NCBI RefSeq assembly: GCF_010729895.1
Contig: NZ_AP022612.1
Location: 1,736,001-1,800,000 of the forward strand
DNA length: 64,000 nt
Source: Mycolicibacterium confluentis
GTDB lineage: Bacteria; Actinomycetota; Actinomycetes; Mycobacteriales; Mycobacteriaceae
Reading direction: 5' to 3'
Shown here: positions 1 through 9,304 of the stretch, one piece after another
Numbering within the stretch: position 1 is the stretch's first letter
Layout of the letters: the number at the start of each line of letters is the position of its first letter
Translations under genes and position numbers: made by a program
Notes under the pieces: model-generated
Databases searched by the model: none
What the model saw: the letters and a program-made list of their open reading frames with translations, nothing else
What the model was told of the DNA's origin: nothing

Positions 1-1960
<1,960 letters not shown>

Positions 1961-1964
<4 letters not shown>

Positions 1965-3592
1965 GTCGGCTCCGGGAACATTTCGATGGCGTGCACCGGG
2001 CACTGGTCGGCGCAGACAGCGCAGCCCGTGCACCTGTCGTAGTCGAACCGGTACCGGTGTCCGACACCGAGTTTGATCACCGCGTCCTCCGGGCACGCCC
2101 CCAGGCAACCGTCGCATTCGAAGCAGTTGCCGCAGGACAGACAACGTCGCGCCTCGTAGACCGCCTCATCGCTGGACAACCCGCCGACGACCTCCTCGAA
2201 ACCCCGGACTCTCGTGGCCGGTTCGAGTTCGGGCTGCCGACGTTGTGCGGTGTCACCGAAATACCAGGGGTTCAGCGCGGTGAAGGTGGCGGTCGGGTGT
2301 TTGGGGGGCCGCTCGGACGCCGCCCCGCGCAGCCAGGCGTCGATGTGGCGGGCCGCCTTCTTACCGTGCCCGACACCGACGGTGACCGTGCGCTCCCCGG
2401 GCACCATGTCACCGCCAGCGAAAACCCCCGGACAGCCGGTCATCAGCGAATCCGAGACCCTTACGTTGCCGTCGGCGTCGACTTCCACTCCCGGCAGGGT
2501 GCGCATGAACGCCGATTCGGTCTCCTGTCCGAGCGCCATGATGAGAGTGTCCGCGGCCAGCGACTCGAAGAGTCCGGTGGGTTGGGGACGCCCGTCCGCA
2601 TCGAGTTCCATGACCTCCACCTGCAGCTCGGGTCCGTCGAACGCGGTGACCGTGCGCAGCCAGTTGATCCGCACACCCTCGCGCTCGGCGTCCTCGGCCT
2701 CCTCGGCATGGGCGGGCATCTGATCGCGGGTGCGGCGGTAGACGATGACCGCGTCCTCGGCGCCCAGGCGGCGGGCCACGCGGGCCGCATCCATGGCGGT
2801 GTTGCCGCCGCCGTAGACGGCGACGCGCCGCCCGATCGCCGGCTTCTCGCCGGAGGCGACGCTGCGCAGGAACGACACCGCGTCCACCATCGTGCTGGCG
2901 TCGCGGGCCGGGATGTCGACCCGCTTCGCCAGGTGCGCGCCGACCGCGACGAACACCGCGTCGAAGTCGCCGTCGTCCCGCTCGGCCGCGAGGTCGTGCA
3001 CTCGATGACCGATTGTCAGCCGCACACCCAGGGCCGCGATCCGGCCGAGTTCGTCATCGAGCACATCCCGGGGGAGTCGGTAGCTGGGGATGCCGTACCG
3101 CATCATTCCACCGGGTATCGCGCCCGCGTCGCGGATCTCGACCTCATGCCCCAGCCGTGCCAGCTGGTAGGCGGCCGACAGGCCGCTGGGTCCGGCCCCG
3201 ACGATCAGCACCCGCTTGCCGGTCCGGGCGGGCGGTGCCTCGAACCTCCACCCGCGCTCCCGCGCGAGGTCGCCGAGAAACCGCTCCACCGAATGGATGG
3301 ACACCGCGGTGTCCAGATATGCCCGATTGCAGACGGTTTCGCACGGGTGATAGCACACCCGACCGTGTATCGCGGCGAAGGGGTTGTCCGCGACGAGCTG
3401 ACGCCACGCGGCTTCGAACCGGCCGGCGGTGGCGTGCGCGAGCCAGGCCTGGATGTTCTCCCCGGCCGGGCAACCGGCATTGCACGGTGGCAGAAGATCG
3501 ACGTAGACGGGTCGGCGCCGCCGGACCGGGCCAGCCCGGGAGCGCCCGTGGGCCAGGTCCGCGAGCGGCGTGAGGTCGTCGAAACCTGTCAC
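1961..3592 (-). CDS. GltD-type NAD(P)-linked flavoprotein with N-terminal Fe-S and C-terminal 2x[4Fe-4S] ferredoxin domains
   Basis: Probable electron-transfer partner of NifJ, moving electrons between reduced ferredoxin and NAD(P)H. Visible in order: an N-terminal Fer4_20-like cysteine domain (CNAGCPAGENIQ and CYHPCETVCNR); an FAD Rossmann motif (VLIVGAGPSGLSAAYQL); an NAD(P)-binding motif (VAVYGGGNTAMDAARVA); a second FAD motif ending in FAGGD; and a C-terminal ferredoxin with two cluster motifs (CLSCGNCFECDGCLGACP and CTGCAVCADQCP). The family is GltD/PreT/NfnB-like, but no glutamate synthase large subunit is present. The chosen GTG start (3592) overlaps the stop of a short upstream ORF as GTGA. 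An in-frame GTG at 3625 would add 11 residues but has no ribosome site at a usable distance. The stop overlaps the nifJ start by four bases. Direction of electron flow cannot be read from sequence. Confidence 0.88.
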
Positions 3593-3642
3593 CCGGGAGT
3601 CAGACGTCCTTGAAGGCGCACACACAGCACGGGCATGCTCAT
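3589..3642 (-). CDS. Candidate 17-codon leader ORF upstream of the GltD-like/nifJ operon
   Basis: An ATG at 3642 follows a strong ribosome site (GGGAGGA, about six bases away) and opens a 17-codon frame reading MSMPVLCVRLQGRLTPG. Its TGA overlaps the GTG start of the GltD-like gene (GTGA). It lies about 60 bases downstream of the candidate DosR box, where a first start codon is expected. It could couple translation of the flavoprotein to its own translation or act as a small regulatory leader. One cysteine is present, so it is not a polycysteine attenuator. A sequencing frameshift that hides the real N-terminus is the main alternative. Confidence 0.4.
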   Translation of the reverse strand: MSMPVLCVRLQGRLTPG

Positions 3643-3701
3643 GACCTGTCCTCCCTCAGCTCCCGACGAACGCCAGCCTCCCATGCCGGGTGGCCAGCCA
3701 C

Positions 3702-3720
3702 ACAGGGTCGAAGGTCATTT
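3702..3720 (-). promoter_or_regulatory. Candidate DosR (DevR) box upstream of the GltD-like/nifJ operon
   Basis: Read on the minus strand the site is TGACCTTCGACCC, close to the DosR palindrome GGGACTTNNGTCCC and its common variant GGGACCTTCGGCCC. It lies about 60 bases upstream of the leader ORF start and overlaps the stop of the sulfatase gene. The same type of site recurs at two other promoters in the window. The assignment is by motif similarity only. Confidence 0.5.
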
Positions 3721-5526
3721 GATGAGCCGCCGGATCCGGTGCAGAGGGCCGCCAGGCGCATCCGTCGGTGGGCGGCGGTCGGCGTACGGCCAGGGCTGGT
3801 TGCGTTCGGGCACAGCCGACGCCCGCACCTGCTTGAGCTGCATCCGAAGGTGCTGACGCAGTTCATGAAGTTCCGCGTCGGGCCAACGATTGTGGGCCTC
3901 GATGGGGTCCGCCGTCAGGTCGTAGAGCTCCCACTGGTCATCGATGGGGTCGCTGCGGTACGCCTCGCCACCCAGACCGTCGGCCGCCAGATGTCGCACG
4001 CCGGGTTCGGTCCACGTCGCCGGATCGTCGAAGGTGCGCACCAGCTTCCACAGATGCCCGCCGCCGCCTGGGGCATCGGCGTCATCGACGCGCAGCACGA
4101 GTCCCTCGAAGTTGGCGGCGACGTGGGCGGGCACCTTGATCCGCAGCGGCGCAGGGGGATTGGCGTCCCGGCCGAGCTTGCGCGCCGCACCCGAGGCTCC
4201 GGTGTCACCTTCGAGCACGTTGTCGCGGGTCATCAGATAGATCGGCCGGTCGTGGTCGGCGGGCGCGCCGTCGACCACCGGCATCAGATCGCGGCCCGGC
4301 AGCGGATGCACCTCGCTGAACGATTCGGCCAGTGTCTCGGCCGTCGCGTCGACGTCGATTCCGGCGGCCCCCAGCAGCGTGGGCACCAGATCGACATGCG
4401 ACGTCGGCGCCACGACCTGCCGCGCGCTGGTCGCCTGGGAACCGATGCGGGCGACGACGAACGGCACCCGGGTGGCCTCGTCGTAGAGGTTGAACCACTT
4501 CTGGTGCAGGCCGCCGTGCGCGCCGAGCAGGTCACCGTGATCGGAGGTGCGCACCAGCACCGCGTTCTCCGACCCGCCGTCGGTGACCGCGCGCCGCACC
4601 CGGTCCAAAGGCCCGTCGACCTCGGCGTGCAGTCGGTAGTAGAAGTCGCGGTACTGCTGGGCCTTGCTGCGGTAGGTGCGTTCGATGACCGGCGCCGGCC
4701 CGTAGCCCGAGTAGTAGGCCTCACGGAAGGCGATCTGCGCGGCCGGTTTACCGCGCAGGTCCTCGGCGGCGGTCGGGGCCTCCGGGACGTGCGGCGGGTC
4801 GAGTTCAGGTGAAGGTGTCAGCGGCATGCGGCGCACCCACGCCGGAAACAGCACGATGTCATGGGGATTGACGAAACTGGCCACCAACAGGAACGGCCGC
4901 AACGCGGCAGCGTCACCGGCGCGGCGTCGCGCGTATCGGTCCTTGAGCCAGGCGACGATCCGGTCGGCGAACAGCGGGTCGCGCCGAAAACCGCTGTTGG
5001 ACATGGCCGCTCCGTGCGGCTCGGGACCCACCCAGCCGGAGAAGCCGAACGGCCCCAGGGGGTCGGCGTCCAGGTAGGCCTGCACCGCGACGGGGTCGAC
5101 GACACCGTCGTCGTCATTGGTGGCCAACGGCTCACCAGTCCGAGGGTCCTCGAGGTCGGCGTGCGAGATGTGCCATTTGCCGTCGTAGTGGGTGTCATAG
5201 CCGGCGGCGCGGAACCAGTTGCCCAGCGTCGGCACCTCACCGCGGCGCAGCCACCGCAGCCGCGAGTCGTCGTAGCGCTTACCGATCCCGTCGGTCTGGG
5301 TGACGCCGTGCAGATCCGGGTACTGGCCGGTGAACAGCGTCGGGCGACTCGGCACGCACGCCAGCGAGCCCGTGTAGTGCCGGGTGAAGCTGACGCCGTG
5401 CTCGTCGAACCAGCGCCGGCCACTCAGCACGCGCTGCCGCCACGCCAGCACGTCATCCGACTCATACGGCGGGATGGCCCGCTCCTCGTCGGTCATCAGG
5501 ATGATGATGTCGGGTCGATCCGTCAT
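3715..5526 (-). CDS. Type I (formylglycine-dependent) sulfatase family protein
   Basis: Hydrolyses a sulfate ester (or possibly a phosphonate/phosphodiester); the substrate is unknown. The protein is 603 aa from ATG 5526. The frame runs further upstream, but that extension lies inside the SRPBCC gene and looks artefactual. The key motif is CVPSR at residues 57-61, the C-x-P-x-R site whose cysteine is converted to formylglycine, followed by PTLFTGQYPDLHG. Acidic metal ligands are expected at LMTDEER near residues 11-17, and TSDHGDLLGAHG matches the second metal-binding block. No signal peptide is seen, so it is probably cytoplasmic. The start overlaps the SRPBCC stop as ATGA, indicating one operon. 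The C-terminal codons overlap the candidate DosR box of the next operon. Confidence 0.9.
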   Translation of the reverse strand: MTDRPDIIILMTDEERAIPPYESDDVLAWRQRVLSGRRWFDEHGVSFTRHYTGSLACVPSRPTLFTGQYPDLHGVTQTDGIGKRYDDSRLRWLRRGEVPTLGNWFRAAGYDTHYDGKWHISHADLEDPRTGEPLATNDDDGVVDPVAVQAYLDADPLGPFGFSGWVGPEPHGAAMSNSGFRRDPLFADRIVAWLKDRYARRRAGDAAALRPFLLVASFVNPHDIVLFPAWVRRMPLTPSPELDPPHVPEAPTAAEDLRGKPAAQIAFREAYYSGYGPAPVIERTYRSKAQQYRDFYYRLHAEVDGPLDRVRRAVTDGGSENAVLVRTSDHGDLLGAHGGLHQKWFNLYDEATRVPFVVARIGSQATSARQVVAPTSHVDLVPTLLGAAGIDVDATAETLAESFSEVHPLPGRDLMPVVDGAPADHDRPIYLMTRDNVLEGDTGASGAARKLGRDANPPAPLRIKVPAHVAANFEGLVLRVDDADAPGGGGHLWKLVRTFDDPATWTEPGVRHLAADGLGGEAYRSDPIDDQWELYDLTADPIEAHNRWPDAELHELRQHLRMQLKQVRASAVPERNQPWPYADRRPPTDAPGGPLHRIRRLIK

Positions 5527-5978
5527 GTCGCTTCTCCCATCGCCCGGGCCAGGCCGTTCAGCATGGCATCGGATTGCTTGGCCATGACGCGGGCGATGAC
5601 CCGCTCCGCAAGCGCGGCCACCGGCCCGGACCCGATGTCGACGCTGCTGGTGAGTGTCACGTGCGTCCCGTCGCCGACCGCCTGCAGGGTCCACCGGTTG
5701 GACAGGGCGCCCATCCGGCGCGGGAGGCCTTCGATGGCGTACGCGAGGGCGTCGGGCGGCGAGAACTCGGTGATGCGCTCGACCACGGTGTTGCGGCCCA
5801 TCTGAATTCGGCGGGTGGTGCCGAGGACGTCGGGGCGGGCATTGAGTACGCAGGAGTGGTCGACGCCGTCGGCCCAGGCACTGATCGCCCCGAAGTCGGC
5901 CAGCACGTCCCAGATGGCCTGCGGCTTCGCGGGTATCGACCGGCTGCGGCTTGCATGTGACACACGGCCATCCAACAC
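5523..5978 (-). CDS. SRPBCC (polyketide cyclase/START-like) family protein
   Basis: Small ligand-binding helix-grip protein of about 151 aa. The sequence has the usual pattern: an N-terminal strand, then PAKPQAIWDVLADFGAISAWADGV (first strand and helix), an RRIQMGRN hairpin, and a C-terminal amphipathic helix (ALAERVIARVMAKQSDAML). The family binds lipids, polyketides or other hydrophobic molecules, and many mycobacterial members have no assigned ligand. It is the first gene of an operon with the sulfatase (ATGA overlap). The listed GTG start has no clear ribosome site; an in-frame GTG at 5963 preceded by GGATGG is a good alternative. Confidence 0.8.
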   Translation of the reverse strand: MLDGRVSHASRSRSIPAKPQAIWDVLADFGAISAWADGVDHSCVLNARPDVLGTTRRIQMGRNTVVERITEFSPPDALAYAIEGLPRRMGALSNRWTLQAVGDGTHVTLTSSVDIGSGPVAALAERVIARVMAKQSDAMLNGLARAMGEAT

Positions 5979-6115
5979 GATGGGCGACGCCGAGGCGACG
6001 AATCAGGCCCGCTGAGGTGGGCGTGTCCGTAGGCTGACCGCGGTGTTCTCGGTGAACGAGACGTGGGCGGGGGATTCGAACTGCGCAACTCCATGCGCAA
6101 TTGACCTGCGTCCGA

Positions 6116-7105
6116 TCAGGTCAGCACGTCACGAATCGCATCATCCAGGAATTCCGCGAACGCGGCATCATTGCCCGGGCTGGCCACGCAGTGCCCGAAC
6201 GGCGAGTCATACGGCCGGAGTTCGGCGTTGGGCATCTGAGCGACTTCCAGCTCGTTGTCCTCGGGCGGAAAGTACAGGTCCTGGGTACAGGGGATGACGA
6301 CTGCGCGGGCCGTTATCGCCCCGAGTGCCGCGTGAAAATCGCCGCCGTAGAGCGGGTTTGCGCTGATGTCGCCCTGCTGCCAGCTCCAGATCTTGGCCAG
6401 CAGGTCGTGGGCGTTCCAGTTGTCGACGTGGTCGTTCTCCCAGTCGACCAGCAGATCCTCGATCGAGTCGTAGCCGAGCGAGCGGTAGTGCCCGTCACGA
6501 AAGAACGTCTGCGAGTAGGCCCACCCCGCGTACACCCGCGCGAATGCCTTGAGTCCCCGAACCGGTGACCCGGCCTCCCAGAGGGGATCGGCCTGCAGGG
6601 CCGCTTTGACCCCCTCGAGGAACACGAAGTTGTGCGGTGACGTCTTGGCCGACGCGCAGAACGGGACGATCGCATCGACGACGTCGGGATACAGCGCACC
6701 CCAGTGATACGCCTGACAGCCCGCCATGGACCAGCCGGCCACCAGCGCGATCCGCTGCACGCCGAGCTTCTCGAACAGCAGCCGATGCTGGCACCGCACG
6801 TTGTCGTAGAGGGTCACCCTCGGGAACTTCGCACCCCGCTGAAGGGGTGCGGCGTTGCTCGGAGACGTGGACAACCCGTTGCCGAACATGTTGACCGACA
6901 CCACGAAGTGATGTTCGGGGTCGATGGCCCGCCCGGGGCCGAAGAAGCCCTCGTTGCGGACATGGGTTCCGGTGTAGAACGTCGGCAGGACGACGACGTT
7001 GTCGCCTGCCGCGTTCAACCGACCGTAGGTTCTGTACGCCAACACCGCATTCGACAGCGTCTCGCCGCCGAGCAGGGGCACGTCACCGAGGTCGAAACTC
7101 TCCAT
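6116..7105 (-). CDS. Alpha/beta-fold hydrolase of the MetX (homoserine O-acetyltransferase-like) family
   Basis: The 329 aa protein has a typical MetX-like N-terminus (LSNAVLAYRTYGRLN, then VVVLPTFYTGTH), a nucleophile elbow GWSMAGCQAYHWG carrying the catalytic serine, and a late histidine in SPFGHCVASPG. The substrate is unclear. The canonical homoserine acetyltransferase elbow GGSMGG is not conserved, so calling it metX would be unsafe; a serine hydrolase or acyltransferase with a different substrate is more likely. It starts two bases after the stop of the type III glutamine synthetase gene, so the two are almost certainly co-transcribed and may act on the same nitrogen compound. Confidence 0.8.
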   Translation of the reverse strand: MESFDLGDVPLLGGETLSNAVLAYRTYGRLNAAGDNVVVLPTFYTGTHVRNEGFFGPGRAIDPEHHFVVSVNMFGNGLSTSPSNAAPLQRGAKFPRVTLYDNVRCQHRLLFEKLGVQRIALVAGWSMAGCQAYHWGALYPDVVDAIVPFCASAKTSPHNFVFLEGVKAALQADPLWEAGSPVRGLKAFARVYAGWAYSQTFFRDGHYRSLGYDSIEDLLVDWENDHVDNWNAHDLLAKIWSWQQGDISANPLYGGDFHAALGAITARAVVIPCTQDLYFPPEDNELEVAQMPNAELRPYDSPFGHCVASPGNDAAFAEFLDDAIRDVLT

Positions 7106-7107
7106 GG

Positions 7108-8562
7108 TCAGTAGAGCCGCAGGTACTCTTCGACCTCCCAGTCGGTGACGGCCTGGTGATACCGCTCCCACTCGTCGAGCTTGTACGCGACATACGACTT
7201 GAGCATGGTCGGCCCCAACACCTCTGCGACCAACGCGTCGTTCTGCAGATGACCGACGGCGTCCAGCAGGTTGCGGGGGAGCCGGCGGATGCCCAGGGCC
7301 TCGGCCTCCTCGGGCGTCATGGAGTACAGGTCGCGGTCGGTGGGCGCACCCGGGTCGGTCTTGGCCGCGATGCCCTCCACGCTGGCCGCGAGCGTGCACG
7401 CCAGCGCGAGGTAGATGTTCATGCACATGTCCGCGGCGCGGTTCTCGATGCAGTAGCGACTCTGCGGCAGGCGGAACTGGGCGGCGCGGTTGTTGTGGCC
7501 ATACGTGATGTTGGTGGGCGCCCACGTGACGGTGCCGCCCTCCAGTCCACCCACTCGCGGCACAAGTCCGTTGTAGGAGTTGACCGTTGGGCAGGCGATG
7601 GCGGTGATCGCCTCGGAGTGAGCGAGCAGGCCGCCGACGGCGTAGCGGGACTCATCGCTCCATCCGCCGTCGGGGTCTTCGAAGAGGTTCTCATTCGGTG
7701 CATCCAGGGAGCGCAGCGAGAAGTTGATGTGCGCACCCGAACGCCAGTCGCCCGTCGTGGGTTTCGGCATGAACGTGACGAACATGCCGTGCCGCTTGGC
7801 GACCTCCTTGAGCGCGAGGCGCAGGAAGACCAGCCGGTCGGCCATCTCCAGCAGATTCGTGTAGTGGAAGTCGAGTTCGAACTGGGAGTAGGCGCCCTCG
7901 GCGACGACGTCGTGCAGGTTCCAGCCCAGGCCCTCCAGCATGTCCATCATGTCCTTGAGGAAGGGCATGGCGTCCAGGGAGTGCTCGACGTCGTAGCCGT
8001 AGGCCTGCCGGCGCGGACGCAGGCCGCCGACCTGCTGGGGATCGCTGTCGAAGGCCTTCACCGGCTGGCCGTTCTCGTCCCAGCGCATCACGATGAACTC
8101 GGGCTCGATGCCGGCGTATCCGGCGTAACCCTGTTGCGCCGCTTCATGAATGGTGCGTTTGAGGGCCTGCCGCGGGCACACGTTGTACGGCTTGTCCTCC
8201 CAGAACGGGTCGGCGAAGATGATGGCCGTGCTGGTGTCCCACGGGCAGATGTACACCGCGTCGAGATCGGGGACGGGGATCTGATCGGAGTCGGCGGCGG
8301 TCAGTTCCGGGACGAAGGACACCGAGTGCACGGCGAACTGCGGGCCCTTGCCCTTGCACAGCGCCTCAAAGTCGCTCATCGGCACGGGCTTGGTCTTCGG
8401 AACGCCGAACAGGTCGATCCAGCACGACAACAGGTACTTGACACCGGCGGCCTCCAGCTCGGCGCGCACGGCGGCGATCTTCGCGTCGTCGGGCAATGCC
8501 TCGGCAAGGGTTTCGGCGTAGCGGGGCGCGGTGCTGGTGTCGGGGTCGAGCGTGCTGGTCAT
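7108..8562 (-). CDS. Type III glutamine synthetase family ligase (GlnT / gamma-glutamylmethylamide synthetase-like)
   Basis: ATP-dependent ligase joining glutamate to ammonia or a small amine. Visible blocks: an N-terminal beta-grasp region (GVKYLLSCWIDLFGVPKTK), the catalytic-domain acidic motif GIEPEFI, a metal and substrate block (EGAYSQFELDF), the ATP and ammonia region (SGAHINFSL), PTVNSYNGLVPR, and RLPQSRYCIENRAADMCMN. The C-terminal DEWERYHQAVTDWEVEEYL is typical of the type III/GlnT group, which includes gamma-glutamylmethylamide synthetases. Housekeeping GlnA1 features such as the adenylylation tyrosine block were not seen. The start ATG 8562 has a GAAAGAGAG ribosome site; the 26-codon upstream extension is rejected. 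A link to the methylamine genes at 42-46 kb is possible but unproven. Confidence 0.85.
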   Translation of the reverse strand: MTSTLDPDTSTAPRYAETLAEALPDDAKIAAVRAELEAAGVKYLLSCWIDLFGVPKTKPVPMSDFEALCKGKGPQFAVHSVSFVPELTAADSDQIPVPDLDAVYICPWDTSTAIIFADPFWEDKPYNVCPRQALKRTIHEAAQQGYAGYAGIEPEFIVMRWDENGQPVKAFDSDPQQVGGLRPRRQAYGYDVEHSLDAMPFLKDMMDMLEGLGWNLHDVVAEGAYSQFELDFHYTNLLEMADRLVFLRLALKEVAKRHGMFVTFMPKPTTGDWRSGAHINFSLRSLDAPNENLFEDPDGGWSDESRYAVGGLLAHSEAITAIACPTVNSYNGLVPRVGGLEGGTVTWAPTNITYGHNNRAAQFRLPQSRYCIENRAADMCMNIYLALACTLAASVEGIAAKTDPGAPTDRDLYSMTPEEAEALGIRRLPRNLLDAVGHLQNDALVAEVLGPTMLKSYVAYKLDEWERYHQAVTDWEVEEYLRLY

Positions 8563-8652
8563 AGCTCTCTTTCCGTGCGGGGTTTCGTGACGAGAGGCAG
8601 AGTATCTCCACATGAAACACTCCGCATCTCGAAACGACACTCGACGGTGTGG

Positions 8653-8877
8653 TCACCGCTTGCCGGTCAGCCCCAATCGCCAACTCTGCGAACAGTGTTC
8701 GCAGCTCCAACGTTCGTCCATGACCACGCAACCCGCCAGCCCGATCCACGGCGGGATGTCGTCGAAACGGACGGACACGCCGTACATGAGTGCGCGACTG
8801 CGCCGCGCCCCGCAGCGCGGGCACGCGGCACCGTTCTCACCGCCCTGGACAGCTCTCGCTGCCCTTGCGCACCACAC
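8653..8877 (-). CDS. Small putative zinc-ribbon protein
   Basis: A 74-codon frame with two CxxC knuckles: CPRCG near residue 19 and CEHC near residue 58. The spacing and the flanking aromatic residues (DDIPPWIGLAGC, CEHCSQSWRLG) look like a treble-clef or zinc-ribbon fold rather than chance. The frame starts at GTG 8877 inside the 3' end of the PASTA-protein gene (about 40 bases overlap on the same strand), so it may be translated by re-initiation. No better start is visible before the first CxxC. Function is unknown. It could be a conserved mycobacterial hypothetical; a BLAST hit retaining both CxxC pairs would settle it. Confidence 0.45.
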   Translation of the reverse strand: MWCARAARAVQGGENGAACPRCGARRSRALMYGVSVRFDDIPPWIGLAGCVVMDERWSCEHCSQSWRLGLTGKR

Positions 8878-9166
8878 CGAACGTGACTGCGGTGCTCTCG
8901 GTGAACGTCGCCCCGGGCGCCGGAGTGGAACTGCACACCACCCACGCGCGATCGTTGATCTGCATCCGGTCCTGACCGGTCAGGTCGACCGAGTCGCTGA
9001 ACCACACCTGGTCGTCGGTCAGCGACTGGATGGCGTCCTGCGCCCCCTGCAGATCCGAGCCGATCAGATTCGGCATGGTCCACGAATCGGCCGCCGCGAC
9101 CGGCGCCAACGCAATCGCACCCCCGAAAGTCACCGCAGCGACAACGGCCATCGACAGAGCTCTCAT
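8837..9166 (-). CDS. Secreted PASTA-like domain protein
   Basis: 109 aa with a clear Sec signal peptide (MRALSMAVVAAVTFGGAIALAPVAAADS, cleavage after the second alanine run). The mature part is a single PASTA-like module: MPNLIGSDLQGAQDAIQSL, then CSSTPAPGATFTESTAVTFGVVRKGSESC. Two cysteines may form a disulfide. PASTA modules bind muropeptides or beta-lactams in Ser/Thr kinases and PBPs, and free secreted single-PASTA proteins are common in mycobacteria with no known role. The start ATG 9166 is preceded by GGAGGGG. The gene is divergent from the NERD helicase operon, with a 138-base shared upstream region. Confidence 0.85.
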   Translation of the reverse strand: MRALSMAVVAAVTFGGAIALAPVAAADSWTMPNLIGSDLQGAQDAIQSLTDDQVWFSDSVDLTGQDRMQINDRAWVVCSSTPAPGATFTESTAVTFGVVRKGSESCPGR

Positions 9167-9304
9167 GATTCCCCTCCACGTACCTGCGGGCCCCTTCGGC
9201 CCACGCGACGCATGATGGCACGACGCACCGACAAGCCCACGCGAATATTGTCGCCCCCATCAGTTAGCCTCCCCGGAAGCAGATCCGCTCACGGGGGAGC
9301 ACAC

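Noticed and set aside
1991..3613. 540-codon open frame on the plus strand
   Set aside because: It lies antisense to the GltD-like gene. Its translation is Arg/Pro/Gly-rich with no family, as expected of a GC-rich shadow frame.
3610..4812. 400-codon plus-strand frame
   Set aside because: It is the shadow of the sulfatase gene on the opposite strand, which has clear sulfatase motifs.
8563..8660. Possible GlnR operator upstream of the glutamine synthetase
   Set aside because: GTTTC and GTCAC half-sites are present, but their spacing does not fit the GTNAC-N6-GAAAC pattern.
7156..8886. 576-codon plus-strand frame
   Set aside because: Antisense to the glutamine synthetase gene, which carries all catalytic motifs. 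The shadow has none.
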